The notes beneath the pieces are model-generated. The model was not told the origin of the DNA, ran no database searches, and saw nothing but the letters and a program-made list of their open reading frames with translations. From the NCBI RefSeq assembly GCF_014196535.1, contig NZ_JACIDU010000020.1, positions 1-64,000 of the forward strand: a stretch of DNA of 64,000 nt, in the 5' to 3' direction. Position numbers and translations under genes: made by a program. Shown here one piece after another: positions 8,577-18,542 of the stretch (position 1 is its first letter; every line of letters starts with the position of its first letter). The DNA is from Allorhizobium borbori (GTDB lineage: Bacteria > Pseudomonadota > Alphaproteobacteria > Rhizobiales > Rhizobiaceae).

Positions 8577-9350
8577 ATGATTGACCACAGCCTCAAGGGA
8601 AAGACCGCGATCATCGCCGGTGGCGCGAAGAATCTGGGCAGCCTGATTGCCCGCGACTTTGCCGCGAACGGCGCCAAGGCCATTGCCATCCACTATAACA
8701 GCGCGGCTGCAAAAGCCGATGCCGATGCAACGGTTGCTGCGGTGAAGGCAGCAGGTGCGGAAGCTGCAGCTTTCCAGGCCGACCTCACGACGGCCGGAGC
8801 GATGGAGAAGCTGTTTGCCGATGCGGTTGCCGCCTTCGGCCAGCCGGACATCGCCATCAACACCGTCGGCAAGGTACTGAAAAAGCCGATTCTCGATATC
8901 TCGGAAGCCGAGTTCGACGAGATGAGCGCAGTGAACGCCAAGTCGGCTTTCTTCTTCTTCAAGGAAGCGGGTCGCCACCTCAATGACAACGGCGCGATCA
9001 TCACTCTGGTGACGTCGCTGCTTGGCGCTTTCACGCCATTCTACTCGAGTTATGCCGGAACGAAGGCGCCGGTCGAGCATTTCACCCGTGCTGCTGCCAA
9101 GGAGTTCGGCGATCGCGGTATTTCTGTGACGGCAATCGGTCCCGGTCCAATGGACACGCCGTTCTTCTATGGTCAGGAAAGCGTCGAGGCGCAGGCCTAT
9201 CACAAGACCGCCGCAGCCCTGTCGCGCTTCTCGAAGACCGGCCTGACCGATATCGAAGATATCGCTCCCTATATCCGCTTCCTGGCTACGGAAGGCTGGT
9301 GGATGACGGGCCAGACCATCCTCGTCAACGGCGGTTACACGACCAAGTAA
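8577..9350 (+). CDS. SDR family NAD(P)-dependent oxidoreductase
   Basis: 257 residues, a classical short-chain dehydrogenase/reductase. The cofactor glycine motif AGGAKNLGS (residues 14-22) replaces the usual TGxxxGxG. The catalytic set Ser147, Tyr159, Lys163 (TSLLG and SYAGTK) is intact. The C-terminal PYIRFLATEGWWMTGQTILVNGG is typical. It is probably a cytosolic alcohol/carbonyl oxidoreductase of unknown substrate. A strong GGAGG lies 9 nt before the ATG. It is divergent from the LysR regulator and followed by a hairpin terminator. Confidence 0.9.
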   Translation: MIDHSLKGKTAIIAGGAKNLGSLIARDFAANGAKAIAIHYNSAAAKADADATVAAVKAAGAEAAAFQADLTTAGAMEKLFADAVAAFGQPDIAINTVGKVLKKPILDISEAEFDEMSAVNAKSAFFFFKEAGRHLNDNGAIITLVTSLLGAFTPFYSSYAGTKAPVEHFTRAAAKEFGDRGISVTAIGPGPMDTPFFYGQESVEAQAYHKTAAALSRFSKTGLTDIEDIAPYIRFLATEGWWMTGQTILVNGGYTTK

Positions 9351-9356
9351 CCGCCA

Positions 9357-9393
9357 GCCACGGGGCCGACCTGCAATCGGCCCCGTGGCGTTT
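9357..9393 (+). terminator. Rho-independent-type terminator after the SDR gene
   Basis: A perfect 13-bp stem (9357-9369 with 9377-9389) with a 7-nt loop, then GTTT. It is seven bases past the SDR stop. The short T-run makes it weaker than canonical. Confidence 0.7.
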
Positions 9394-9512
9394 CAATGCC
9401 GTCCTGACGGTCTGGCAAATCTCGCAAGAGGGGTTATAGTCGGTAACCGTCATCGCCTCAAACCCTTGAGGGAACGGAAGCTTTGGTCAAATTCCGGAAG
9501 TCGGGAACGGAT

Positions 9513-10133
9513 ATGCGAGTGCTGGGCGTTGTGTTGGCTGGTGGGCTTGCCAGCCGTCTGGGGGGCGTGGACAAAGCCTCTGTGGGTTTCGGCGCCGGGA
9601 CATTGCTCGATGCTGTCCTCGCCCGCTTTGCGCCGCAGGTTGAGGCGCTCGTCGTCAATGCCAATGGCGACGCCAGCCGGTTTGCCCGGTATGCTCTTCC
9701 CGTGGTGCCCGACGACATCGGCGGGCATCCGGGGCCGCTTGCAGGTATTCTGTCGGCAATGGACCATGGCGCCAAAAATGGCTTCAGCCATGTTGCCTCT
9801 GTGCCGGTGGATACGCCGTTTCTGCCGGGGAATCTTGTCGCCAGATTGAAAGATACCGCCGCCAGGGGTGGTGCACCGATTATCTTTGCCGCATCTTCAG
9901 CCGAAGACGGACGCCTTTTGCGGCAGCCGGTTTTCGGTCTTTGGCCCGTGTCCCTTCGTGAGGATTTGCGGTCGTCACTGTCTACTGGACTGTCGAAAAT
10001 CGTGCTTTGGGCGGATCGGCACGGCAGCGAAAGCGTTCCGTTCCCATCGACGGACATCGACCCGTTTTTTAATGTCAACAGCGCCGCCGATCTCGATGAG
10101 GCCCAAAAGCTCAACGATTCGGCAATGTATTGA
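9513..10133 (+). CDS. mobA: molybdenum cofactor guanylyltransferase MobA
   Basis: 206 residues. It starts MRVLGVVLAGGLASRLGG, the nucleotidyltransferase signature (LAGGxxxRxGG) that binds GTP. A conserved Asp lies in PVVPDDIGGHPGPLAG and the metal-binding SVPVDTPFLP segment follows. MobA joins GMP to molybdopterin to make the bis-MGD cofactor of formate dehydrogenases and other DMSO-reductase-family enzymes. It lies 197 bp upstream of fdoG, which needs bis-MGD. The ATG at 9513 is preferred to a TTG at 9483. Confidence 0.92.
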   Translation: MRVLGVVLAGGLASRLGGVDKASVGFGAGTLLDAVLARFAPQVEALVVNANGDASRFARYALPVVPDDIGGHPGPLAGILSAMDHGAKNGFSHVASVPVDTPFLPGNLVARLKDTAARGGAPIIFAASSAEDGRLLRQPVFGLWPVSLREDLRSSLSTGLSKIVLWADRHGSESVPFPSTDIDPFFNVNSAADLDEAQKLNDSAMY

Positions 10134-10330
10134 ATAAATTATATATTTTACGATGTCTGCTCGATGGCAGTCGGGATTTTGGGCCGGAGTCGCATAGAAT
10201 ACTGGTTCACGCTAGATTGACAGTCTTTCCAGCGGATCATTGATTGCGACGTGCATCGCGCGCGTATATAGCCAAAATTTGAAAGCGCTTTGGCGCTTTT
10301 AACGCAGTTGGATTTCGATAGGAGCGGCAG

Positions 10331-13300
10331 ATGAAAGAGATCGCCATGCAGATGGGACGCAGGCAGTTCCTGAAAATCCTGGGCGCTGGTGGTGCGGGCC
10401 TGACCGCGACGGCGATGGGCCTTGCGCCGACACCGGCACGCGCCGATGGTCCGCGTCCCTACAAGCTGCTGCGTGCCAAGGAAACGCGCAACAACTGTAC
10501 CTATTGCTCCGTCGGGTGCGGCATTCTGATGTATTCGCTGGGCGATGGCGCCAAGAACGCCAAACCGTCGATCTTCCACATCGAAGGCGATCCCGATCAT
10601 CCGGTCAGCCGCGGGTCGCTCTGTCCCAAGGGGGCGGGGCTTCTGGACATGATCCATTCGAAGAACCGCCTCCAGTTCCCCGAGTACCGCGCGCCGGGCT
10701 CCAAGGAATGGGTTCGTATAGGCTGGGATGAGGCGACGAAGAAGATTGCCCGCCTGCTCAAGGACGACCGTGACAGGAATTTCATAACGCATAACGACAA
10801 GGGTCAGCTTGTGAACCGCTGGCTGAGTTCGGGCATGCTGGCCTCTTCGGCCGCTTCGAACGAAACCGGCGTGCTGGATTTCAAGTTTGCCCGTGGTCTC
10901 GGCATGCTTGGTCTCGACTGTCAGGCTCGCCTCTGTCACGCACCGACGGTCGCGGCGCTGGCGCCCTCCTTCGGGCGAGGCGCGATGACCAACCACTGGG
11001 TGGACATCAAGAACGCCAACGTCATCTTGATCATGGGCGGCAATCCGGCGGAAGCACATCCGGTCGGGTTCAAGTGGGTGATCGAAGCGAAGACGAAGAA
11101 CAAGGCGAAGGTTATCGTCGTGGACCCGCGCTTCAACCGTTCCGCTTCGGTTGCCGATATCTACTCGCCAATCCGCGCGGGTTCCGACACGGCTTTCCTG
11201 ATGGGTGTCGTCAACTGGCTGCTACAGAACGACAAGATACAGCGCGATTACGTGCGTGCCTATACCAATGCCGCGCTCATCGTGCGTGAAGACTACAGCT
11301 TCGATGACGGTCTGTTCTCCGGCTATGACGAGCAGACGCTGAGCTATGACAAGAAGTCGTGGGCCTACGAGCTGGACGAGAGCGGCAACGCCAAACGCGA
11401 CCCGACCATGACGCATCCGCGCTGCGTGCTAAACCTGCTGAAGCAGCATGTTTCCCGCTACACGCCGGAAATGGTCGAGACGATCTGCGGCACGAAGAAG
11501 GAGGATTTCCTGCAAATCGCCGAAATCCTCGGCACCTGTTCCGCCCGCGACAAGACGGCGACGTTCCTCTACGCGTTGGGCTGGACCCATCATACCGGCG
11601 GCGCGCAGATCATTCGCGGATCGGCTATGATCCAGCTTCTGCTCGGCAATATCGGCATGTCCGGCGGCGGCGTGAACGCGCTGCGTGGCCATTCCAACAT
11701 TCAGGGCTATACCGACCTCGGCCTGCTTTCGCTGCGCCTGCCGGGTTACCTGAACCTGCCGAGCGACAAGCAGCAGTCCATGGCGCAATATCTGGCGGAA
11801 ACGACGCCGAAGGATGTGCTGCCTGGCCAGGTCAACTACTGGAAGAACACGCCGAAATTCTTCGTCTCGCTGATGAAGAACCTCTACGGCCCCTATGCCA
11901 CGAAGGACAACGATTTCGCCTTCGATATGCTTCCGAAGTGGGACCGCAGCTATGACATGCTCGCCTATTTCGATCTGATGCATGCCGGCAAGGTCAACGG
12001 CTTCATCGCGCAGGGGTTCAATCCGCTGGCGGCGATGCCGGACAAGAACAAGACTTCGCAGGCGCTGTCGAAGCTGAAATTCCTCGTCGTCATGGACCCG
12101 CTTGTAACGGAAACCTCGAATTTCTGGCGCCATGAAGGTGCCTTCAACGATGTGAAGACCGAGGATATCCAGACGGAAGTTTTCCGCCTGCCATCCTCCT
12201 GTTTTGCCGAGGAAAACGGCTCCATCGTCAATTCCGGCCGCTGGCTGCAATGGCACTATGCCGGGCAGGAGCCGAAGTTCGAGGCGCGCCACGACGGGCG
12301 CATTCTCGGCGGTATCATGATGGAACTGCGTCGTCTCTACCGGGAAGAGGGCGGGGCCTGCCCCGAACAGCTTCTCCACATGACGTGGGACGAACACACC
12401 TATCACAATCCTTACGATCCGCATCCGGAGGAAATCGCGAAGGAAGCCAACGGCTATGCGCTGGAAGACCTGTTCGACGATACTGGCAAGCTCATCGCGA
12501 AGAAGGGCACGCTGCTTTCCGGCTTCGGCCAGTTACGTGACGACGGCACGACGGCGAGCTTCTGCTGGATTTTTGCCGGATCGTGGACGGAAGCCGGCAA
12601 CCAGATGGCCAATCGCGACAACACCGATACAGGCCTCGGAAACACGCCCGGCTGGGCCTGGGCCTGGCCGGCCAACCGCCGCATCCTCTATAATCGCGCC
12701 TCGATGGACGAGGACGGCAATCCGTGGGACCCGAACCGTATCATCCTGCACTGGGATGGCGCGAAATGGGCGGGTATCGACGTGCCGGACTTCCCTGCCA
12801 ACATCCCGCCCGGTTCGCCGGCGGCGCCTTTCATCATGCTGCCGGAAGGTCTTGGACGCCTGTTCTCTATCAACGGCATGATCGACGGGCCGTTCCCGGA
12901 ACATTACGAGCCGGTGGAAAGCCCCATCGCCAAGAATCCGCTGCATTCGAAGGTCACCCATAATCCGACCGCACGCATCTTCCAGTCGGACCTGCAGCGC
13001 ATGGGTAATCGCCACGATTATCCCTATGTCGCGACCACCTATTCGGTCACGGAACTCTTCCGCCACTGGACCAAGCATTCGCATCTGAACGCCATGCTGC
13101 AGCCGGAACAGTTCATCGAAATCGGAGAAAAGCTCGCGGCCACCAAGGGCATTGCCCATGGCGATACGGTTAAGGTATCCACCAAGCGCGGCTATATCAC
13201 TGCCAAGGCGGTGGTGACGAAGCGCATGCGCACGCTGCAGGTCGCCGGCCAGGAAGTCGACCAGATCGGCATTCCCTGTCATTGGGGCTTTGAGGGCGCG

Positions 13301-13420
13301 ACCCGCAAGGGTTATCTCGCCAATACGCTGTCGCCCGGCGTGGGTGACGCCAATTCGCAGACGCCCGAGTTCAAGGCCTTCCTTGTCAATGTCGAAAAGC
13401 TGGAGGCCGCCCGGTCATGA
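10331..13420 (+). CDS. fdoG: respiratory formate dehydrogenase (FDH-N/FDH-O type) large subunit, Cys variant
   Basis: 1029 residues, close to E. coli FdnG/FdoG (about 1015). It oxidises formate to CO2 at a bis-MGD molybdenum or tungsten site on the periplasmic side. The N-terminus has a twin-arginine signal (GRRQFLK, hydrophobic stretch, ARA cleavage site near 38). A [4Fe-4S] cluster is bound by Cys56, Cys59, Cys63 and Cys98. At residue 202 ([10 protein letters not shown]), where the E. coli enzymes carry selenocysteine, the codon at 10934-10936 is TGT, so this is a Cys enzyme that needs no Sel machinery; the catalytic His203 follows. AGGAGCGG precedes the ATG. Its stop overlaps the start of fdoH (ATGA). 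Confidence 0.95.
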   Translation: MKEIAMQMGRRQFLKILGAGGAGLTATAMGLAPTPARADGPRPYKLLRAKETRNNCTYCSVGCGILMYSLGDGAKNAKPSIFHIEGDPDHPVSRGSLCPKGAGLLDMIHSKNRLQFPEYRAPGSKEWVRIGWDEATKKIARLLKDDRDRNFITHNDKGQLVNRWLSSGMLASSAASNETGVLDFKFARGLGMLGLDCQARLCHAPTVAALAPSFGRGAMTNHWVDIKNANVILIMGGNPAEAHPVGFKWVIEAKTKNKAKVIVVDPRFNRSASVADIYSPIRAGSDTAFLMGVVNWLLQNDKIQRDYVRAYTNAALIVREDYSFDDGLFSGYDEQTLSYDKKSWAYELDESGNAKRDPTMTHPRCVLNLLKQHVSRYTPEMVETICGTKKEDFLQIAEILGTCSARDKTATFLYALGWTHHTGGAQIIRGSAMIQLLLGNIGMSGGGVNALRGHSNIQGYTDLGLLSLRLPGYLNLPSDKQQSMAQYLAETTPKDVLPGQVNYWKNTPKFFVSLMKNLYGPYATKDNDFAFDMLPKWDRSYDMLAYFDLMHAGKVNGFIAQGFNPLAAMPDKNKTSQALSKLKFLVVMDPLVTETSNFWRHEGAFNDVKTEDIQTEVFRLPSSCFAEENGSIVNSGRWLQWHYAGQEPKFEARHDGRILGGIMMELRRLYREEGGACPEQLLHMTWDEHTYHNPYDPHPEEIAKEANGYALEDLFDDTGKLIAKKGTLLSGFGQLRDDGTTASFCWIFAGSWTEAGNQMANRDNTDTGLGNTPGWAWAWPANRRILYNRASMDEDGNPWDPNRIILHWDGAKWAGIDVPDFPANIPPGSPAAPFIMLPEGLGRLFSINGMIDGPFPEHYEPVESPIAKNPLHSKVTHNPTARIFQSDLQRMGNRHDYPYVATTYSVTELFRHWTKHSHLNAMLQPEQFIEIGEKLAATKGIAHGDTVKVSTKRGYITAKAVVTKRMRTLQVAGQEVDQIGIPCHWGFEGATRKGYLANTLSPGVGDANSQTPEFKAFLVNVEKLEAARS

Positions 13421-14304
13421 ACCTTCAGAACATCATCCGCTGTTCCGCCACCAGCGACCTGACGCCCGCGCCGCAAATCCGCGATCACCAGATGGAGGTG
13501 GCCAAACTCATCGATGTTACCACCTGCATCGGCTGCAAGGCCTGTCAGGTGGCGTGTAACGAATGGAACGACCTGCGCGGCGAAGTCGAGGAAAATGTCG
13601 GCGTTTACGACAATCCGCGTGATCTCGCGCCGGAAACCTGGACGCTGATGCGCTTTACCGAGCATGAAGACGAAAGCGGCAAGCTGGAATGGCTGATCCG
13701 CAAGGACGGCTGCATGCACTGCGAAGACCCCGGCTGTCTCAAGGCCTGTCCCGCGCCGGGCGCTATCGTGCAGTATGAAAACGGCATCGTCGATTTCCAG
13801 TCCGACCATTGCATCGGTTGTGGCTATTGCGTGGCCGGCTGTCCGTTCAACGTGCCGCGCATCTCGAAGAAGGACAACCGTGCCTACAAATGCACGCTCT
13901 GTTCGGATCGCGTTTCGGTCGGTCAGGAGCCGGCCTGCGTCAAGACCTGCCCCACCGGCGCCATCAGCTTCGGTTCGAAGGAGAGCATGAAGACGCTGGC
14001 CGCCGAACGTGTAGCCGAACTCAACGAACGCGGCTTCGAGCATGCCGGTCTTTACGATCCGCAGGGCGTTGGCGGCACGCATGTCATGTATGTTCTGCAC
14101 CATGCCGACGAGCCGACACTTTATGCGGGGCTTCCCAAGGAACCGCAGATCAGTCCGGTTGTCGAAGGCTGGAAGGATGTGCTGAAGCCGGTTGCCGCCG
14201 TCGCTACGGTGGCGGCAGTTGCCGGCATGGTGGCCCATTTCGTTGGCGTTGGCCCCAACAATGTTGAGGAAGAAGACACGTCCGAAACGGACAAGACGGT
14301 GTGA
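13417..14304 (+). CDS. fdoH: formate dehydrogenase iron-sulfur (beta) subunit
   Basis: 295 residues with four four-cysteine motifs for four [4Fe-4S] clusters: [11 protein letters not shown] near 40, [13 protein letters not shown] near 100, [11 protein letters not shown] near 133, and CTLCSDR with PACVKTC near 155-175. It carries electrons from the catalytic subunit to cytochrome b. A C-terminal hydrophobic stretch near 250-273 ([20 protein letters not shown]) is the single membrane anchor seen in FdnH/FdoH. It is exported in complex with the Tat-tagged large subunit. Start and stop are coupled to its neighbours. Confidence 0.95.
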   Translation: MNLQNIIRCSATSDLTPAPQIRDHQMEVAKLIDVTTCIGCKACQVACNEWNDLRGEVEENVGVYDNPRDLAPETWTLMRFTEHEDESGKLEWLIRKDGCMHCEDPGCLKACPAPGAIVQYENGIVDFQSDHCIGCGYCVAGCPFNVPRISKKDNRAYKCTLCSDRVSVGQEPACVKTCPTGAISFGSKESMKTLAAERVAELNERGFEHAGLYDPQGVGGTHVMYVLHHADEPTLYAGLPKEPQISPVVEGWKDVLKPVAAVATVAAVAGMVAHFVGVGPNNVEEEDTSETDKTV

Positions 14305-14315
14305 GGGAGGACGAC

Positions 14316-14972
14316 ATGGCCAAGAAAAAAGATCTCATCCTGCGCACAAAATTTGCGGAGCGGCTGTGCCACTGGTTTCTGGTGATCTGCTTCTTCTTCA
14401 CCGCGACTTCGGGCCTCTCGTGGTTCTATCCTTCGCTGAGTTGGATGAGCAACCTGCTCGGCTCGCCGCAGCTTGCCCGCATCCTGCATCCGTTCCTCGG
14501 CATCGTGGTGTTCCTTGCCCTTTGCTTCATGCTGGTGAAGTTCGCGAAATATAACCTTTTTGCAAAGACCGACCTGCTCTGGTTCCGCAGTGTAACGGGT
14601 GTGATCGCCAACAAGCATGACGAGAAGCTGCAGATCGGCAAGTACAATGCCGGCCAGAAGGTGCTGTTCTGGCTCATTATGACGGCCATTGTCGTGCTGC
14701 TGGTGTCCGGCCTTATCATGTGGCGGGCCTACTTCGCACATCTCTTCCCCATCCCGGTTCTGCGGCTTGCCATCCTCGCCCATGCGATGGCGGGCATCGG
14801 CCTCATCCTGCTCATCCTCGGCCACATCTATCTGGCCATCTGGGTGCGCGGTTCGATTACCGGCATGGTCACGGGGTACGTCTCCCGCGCCTGGGTGCGT
14901 CAGCATCATGATCGCTGGTATGATGAACTTGCCGCCAAGGACGCGGCGCAGAAGGTGGATTCGAAGGCATGA
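14316..14972 (+). CDS. fdoI: formate dehydrogenase cytochrome b556 (gamma) subunit
   Basis: 218 residues with four membrane helices. The first helix carries a likely heme-ligand His in FAERLCHWFLVICFFF. Further His residues in the last helices (LRLAILAHAMAGIGLILLILGHIYLAIW) fit the second heme ligands and quinone site. It passes electrons from FdoH to the quinone pool. The ATG at 14316 has GGAGG 5 nt upstream; a GTG at 14301 overlapping fdoH is also in frame but less likely. It overlaps fdhE by ATGA. Confidence 0.93.
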   Translation: MAKKKDLILRTKFAERLCHWFLVICFFFTATSGLSWFYPSLSWMSNLLGSPQLARILHPFLGIVVFLALCFMLVKFAKYNLFAKTDLLWFRSVTGVIANKHDEKLQIGKYNAGQKVLFWLIMTAIVVLLVSGLIMWRAYFAHLFPIPVLRLAILAHAMAGIGLILLILGHIYLAIWVRGSITGMVTGYVSRAWVRQHHDRWYDELAAKDAAQKVDSKA

Positions 14973-15868
14973 GCCGTAAACCCCAAGGCGTCGAGCGCCC
15001 GAAGGTGGACTTCGAAACCCTGCCACCCGGGGTTCATTTCGATCCGGTCATGTTGCCGGGTCTTGGTTCCACCTATTACGCCAGCCGCGCGAGACGGCTG
15101 CGGGAGCTTGCCGAAGGGCACGAACTGTCGGCCTATCTCGGCTTCGCCGCGGACATTTCCGAGGTTCAGGAGATCGCCGCCACACTGACGCCATTGGATG
15201 ACAAGCGCTCGGCTCCCATCGATCCCGTGACAGAAGCCAGTCTCGGTCTATGGTTGCCGCTGCTGGATGCGCTGGTGGAGGGATTGCGTCCGCGTCTCAC
15301 AGAAACCGTTCTGCCGCATCTCGACCGGGTTGCGAGCATGAGCGCCGATCAGCGCATTGCGGCGGCAAAGGCTCTCGCCGGCGGCGGCTTCGCGGATGTT
15401 CCAGCCGAAACCGCTCCGTTTATCTGGGCCGCCTTTTCGGTGTGGATGCGGGCGCTGGCTGCCAGCACTGAGCCGCCTGCCAAGGGGGAGGAGGCCGCCA
15501 CCGAAAAGGCCGAATGCCCGGTATGCGGCACGGCGCCGGTGGCGAGCGTCATTCTCACCGGTTCGCGGCATGGCCTGCGCTACCTGCATTGCGCGCTGTG
15601 CGAAACCGACTGGCACATGGTGCGCGCCAAGTGTTCCAATTGCGGCGAAGCCGGCAAGCTGGACTATTTGAGTTTCGAGACGGAGGAAGCCTCCGTGCGT
15701 GCCGAATGCTGCGACGATTGCAAGGGTTATCTCAAGGTCATCTCGCTCGACCGCGACCATCAGGCCGATGTGGTGGCGGACGATCTTGCAACGCTGGCGC
15801 TTGATGCCGCCGTCGAGGAAGAGGGCTATCGGCGCACCGGCTTCAATCCGTTCGCCCTGCCGGGCTGA
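14969..15868 (+). CDS. fdhE: formate dehydrogenase accessory protein FdhE
   Basis: 299 residues. The C-terminal half holds four CxxC-type pairs (CPVCGTAP, CALCETDW, CSNCGEAG, CCDDCKGY), the rubredoxin-like iron-binding motifs of FdhE. E. coli FdhE binds the Tat-targeted FDH subunits and is needed for their activity before export. The gene is translationally coupled to fdoI, making fdoGHI-fdhE one transcript. It converges with fdhD, leaving only 3 bp between the two stops and no room for a terminator. Confidence 0.92.
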   Translation: MSRKPQGVERPKVDFETLPPGVHFDPVMLPGLGSTYYASRARRLRELAEGHELSAYLGFAADISEVQEIAATLTPLDDKRSAPIDPVTEASLGLWLPLLDALVEGLRPRLTETVLPHLDRVASMSADQRIAAAKALAGGGFADVPAETAPFIWAAFSVWMRALAASTEPPAKGEEAATEKAECPVCGTAPVASVILTGSRHGLRYLHCALCETDWHMVRAKCSNCGEAGKLDYLSFETEEASVRAECCDDCKGYLKVISLDRDHQADVVADDLATLALDAAVEEEGYRRTGFNPFALPG

Positions 15869-15871
15869 TCC

Positions 15872-16666
15872 TCAACCGGCGATACGTCGAGGATGGGTAA
15901 AAGTGCCGATCCGCCCGGTCTGACGGGCAACAAGCGTGATGCCCGCCTCATCGGCCTGCCTCACAGCCAGTGCCGTGGGTGCGGATGGAGCTATGATGAC
16001 GGGGGCGCCAACCATCGCCGCCTTCTGGACGAGATCGACCGAGAGACGGGAGGTCATCACGATGGCGCCGTCCGCAATATCGATACCGCCCCGCAGCAGC
16101 GCGCCGACCAGCTTGTCCAGCGCGTTGTGACGACCGACATCCTCACGCAGCAGCACGATGCCTTCGCCCTCGCGCCAGAAACCGGCGGCATGGGTGGCAC
16201 GGGTTCTGGCATGCAGCGCCTGATACGCGCGCATCGCTTCCAGCGCCTGTTCCGGTGTCGAGGCGGCGATCATGGTCGTCGCCTCGCCGGCCTTCACAGG
16301 CAAACGGCGGACTGCCTGTTCCAGTGAGTCGATGCCGCACAGGCCGCAACCGACGGGTCCGAGTATCGCCCTGCGCCGGGCGGTGAAGTTTGAGGCCGTC
16401 TGGTCGACAAGCCAGCCCCGGGCTTCATAGCCATCCTCGTGGGCAATGATCTCCAGGGTTTCAATCTCCGACAAATCGGCGATCAGCCCCTCGGTGATGG
16501 AGAAACCGACAAGGAAATCCTCAAGGTCCAGAGGGCTTGCCATCATCACGGCCTGCGTGGTGCCGTTATAGGTCAACGCCACCGGAACCTCCTCGGCCAG
16601 ACAGGCGGTATAACCGTCTGCGGTTTCCATCTCGATGAAACCGGTCCCGCCTTGCCTTGCCGTCAT
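15872..16666 (-). CDS. fdhD: formate dehydrogenase accessory sulfurtransferase FdhD
   Basis: 264 residues. It contains the active-site CxxC in VGCGLCGIDSLEQ (about residues 118-122) that receives sulfur from a cysteine desulfurase and hands it to the molybdenum of the FDH cofactor. REDVGRHNALDKLVGALL and TSRLSVDLVQKAAMVG are conserved FdhD blocks. It is cytosolic. It faces fdhE tail to tail and shares a 160-bp divergent promoter region with moeA. The ATG at 16666 has GGCAGG upstream. Confidence 0.93.
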   Translation of the reverse strand: MTARQGGTGFIEMETADGYTACLAEEVPVALTYNGTTQAVMMASPLDLEDFLVGFSITEGLIADLSEIETLEIIAHEDGYEARGWLVDQTASNFTARRRAILGPVGCGLCGIDSLEQAVRRLPVKAGEATTMIAASTPEQALEAMRAYQALHARTRATHAAGFWREGEGIVLLREDVGRHNALDKLVGALLRGGIDIADGAIVMTSRLSVDLVQKAAMVGAPVIIAPSAPTALAVRQADEAGITLVARQTGRIGTFTHPRRIAG

Positions 16667-16826
16667 TGCCTGCCCATACCGTTGTGCCGTTCGTTTGTGA
16701 CATTATCGCACCCGGCCGGTGCGCCGCAATGCGGTGCACCGGCAAGAATTCGCATATGTGGCTGTGCGGATAGACGGTTCTGTTCTATGGGTCGGATGAT
16801 CTCAACCGAAGCAGAACCAGCGCACC

Positions 16827-18095
16827 GTGACGACGCCTCTTGAAACATGCACAGCCGGCACGAGTGGTGCGGCTCTTTCCGCGGAAGCCGCCGTTGAAAG
16901 AGCTGTCGCTGTGGCGGGACGGTTGACGGATATGGAATGCATTGGGCTCTTCAGCGCTGCAGGTCGTATTCTGGCAGTCGCGCCGGTGTCGAAGATTGCG
17001 GTTCCGCCGTTCAACAACTCCGCCATGGATGGTTATGCAATCAACCATGCGACGCTCGTCGGGCAAGGTCCATGGACCCTGCCTGTGCTGGGAAGCGTGG
17101 TCGCAGGTGCGCCGGTTACCGTCCCCCTGACGGACACGCCGGCGGCGATGCGCATCCTCACCGGTGCACGTTTGCCCGAAAACTTTGATACCGTGATCAT
17201 GCAGGAACGTTGTGAGCGCATTGGCGACCTCCTGACATTTTCCGTCCTTCCGCAAAGGGGCGAAAACGTGCGCCTTGCGGGTGAGGATGTGTCGTTTGCA
17301 AGCACATTGCTTTCACCCGGATGTGTGCTGACCCCCGAACGGTTGTCATTGCTGGCCGGTGCGGGTGCTGCAACCGTTTCCGTCTTCCGCAAACTCCGCG
17401 TCGGCGTCGTCTGCACGGGCTTGGAGCTGCGTCAGCCGGGCGAAGATCTCGCCCCCGGCCAGATCTACAATTCCAACGGCGTCATGGTGCAGGCCACCTT
17501 ATCGGCCCTGGGCTGGATCGATCTGATCGATTTCGGTACCGCGGATGACGACCGCGCGAGAATGCGCGATATTTTTGCAGAAGCTGCGGGCGCCTGCGAC
17601 GTTCTCGTGACGACGGGCGGGGTTTCCGCCGGCGATGAAGATCATGTCGCTGCTGCGTTTCTTGAAATGGGTGGAATGCTCGATGTGATGAAGGTGGCGA
17701 TGCGCCCCGGCAAACCGGTCAAGATCGGACGTTTGGGTGATACCCTGTTTGCAGGGCTACCGGGAAATCCGAATGCGGCACTGGTCGCGCTCCGCTATAT
17801 CCTCCTGCCAGCGCTCCGCGCCATGGCAGGCATTGCCGATTTCGGCACATTCTGGTCAGCCGTGCGCCTTGATGAGGCTCGCGGCAAGAGACGCGGGCGA
17901 ACGGAGTTTGCGCCGTTCCGGACACTGAACCGTGCCGCCGATGGCGTGCCGGTCATCTCGATCCTCGGGCCCGGTTCCTCGGCCAATCTTTCGGCATTGG
18001 CGGCGGCTGAAGGCTTCGTGAAGCTACCTGCCGACCTCGAAGCCGTGGCACCGAATATGCCCCTCGATGCGGACTATTTCCCGCGCGCGACCTGA
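16827..18095 (+). CDS. moeA: molybdopterin molybdenumtransferase MoeA-like protein
   Basis: 422 residues, normal MoeA length. Family blocks are PPFNNSAMDGYAI near 60-70, RILTGARLPENFDTVIMQE near 110-130, the MPT-binding VLVTTGGVSAGDEDH near 255-275, and FAGLPGNPNAALV near 310. MoeA inserts molybdate into adenylylated molybdopterin to give Mo-cofactor. With mobA it completes the cofactor chemistry needed by the formate dehydrogenase here. The GTG at 16827 is the predicted start and its ribosome site is weak. I cannot exclude that a second MoeA copy elsewhere is the housekeeping one. Confidence 0.9.
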   Translation: MTTPLETCTAGTSGAALSAEAAVERAVAVAGRLTDMECIGLFSAAGRILAVAPVSKIAVPPFNNSAMDGYAINHATLVGQGPWTLPVLGSVVAGAPVTVPLTDTPAAMRILTGARLPENFDTVIMQERCERIGDLLTFSVLPQRGENVRLAGEDVSFASTLLSPGCVLTPERLSLLAGAGAATVSVFRKLRVGVVCTGLELRQPGEDLAPGQIYNSNGVMVQATLSALGWIDLIDFGTADDDRARMRDIFAEAAGACDVLVTTGGVSAGDEDHVAAAFLEMGGMLDVMKVAMRPGKPVKIGRLGDTLFAGLPGNPNAALVALRYILLPALRAMAGIADFGTFWSAVRLDEARGKRRGRTEFAPFRTLNRAADGVPVISILGPGSSANLSALAAAEGFVKLPADLEAVAPNMPLDADYFPRAT

Positions 18096-18117
18096 TGATG
18101 CTGGCGCGGAGGTTTGC

Positions 18118-18456
18118 TCAATCATCCATCAGGTCGTGGCGCTGGCGAAGCTCCCTGATCTGGGCGTCTAGCGTGTTGTAGCCGGCTTGAATGATGTCGA
18201 TGTCGTGGACATAACCAAGTAGGGCGAGCGATTGCATCAGATCGCCCATGGCGACGTCGACACGCGGTACTTCGGCCAGCGGCTGCAGAGTCTGGTGCGC
18301 CGTCTCGATCAGTTCATCCAGTGAGCCGCCCGCTGCCTGATAGAGTTCAAGCATCGACCGCAAGACCTGATCCCGAACTAGGTCTTCCTGCGAGGCCGGT
18401 TCCTCCCCCGTGCGAACCTTGACGAGTTGAACGGCCTTGTTTTGAAATGCACCCAT
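18118..18456 (-). CDS. hypothetical helical protein
   Basis: 112 residues, acidic, with no cysteines and no membrane segment. It appears mostly alpha-helical (repeated Leu/Glu/Gln patterns such as DQVLRSMLELYQAAGGSLDELIETAHQTLQPL). I recognise no family. It converges with moeA (22 bp between stops) and is upstream of the LysR gene at 18.5 kb on the same strand, with 86 bp between them. Codon use matches the neighbours, so it is probably a real gene. Co-occurrence with the molybdenum/FDH genes is the only functional hint. Confidence 0.6.
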   Translation of the reverse strand: MGAFQNKAVQLVKVRTGEEPASQEDLVRDQVLRSMLELYQAAGGSLDELIETAHQTLQPLAEVPRVDVAMGDLMQSLALLGYVHDIDIIQAGYNTLDAQIRELRQRHDLMDD

Positions 18457-18542
18457 CTACGAACCCCCAAATGCTCACATGACTGCCAATCTGACGTTGT
18501 AATGACGGATGCTTTCATTTCGGTTTACCGAGCCATGCAAGT

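Noticed and set aside
10291-10306. Sigma54-like promoter TGGCGC-N8-GCA before fdoG
   Set aside because: Spacing of GG and GC fits, but several consensus bases are missing and it leaves only about 25 nt to the start codon. The same bases form part of a small AAAGCGC/GCGCTTT hairpin.
10934-10936. Possible selenocysteine codon in fdoG
   Set aside because: The codon is TGT (Cys); there is no in-frame TGA in the gene.
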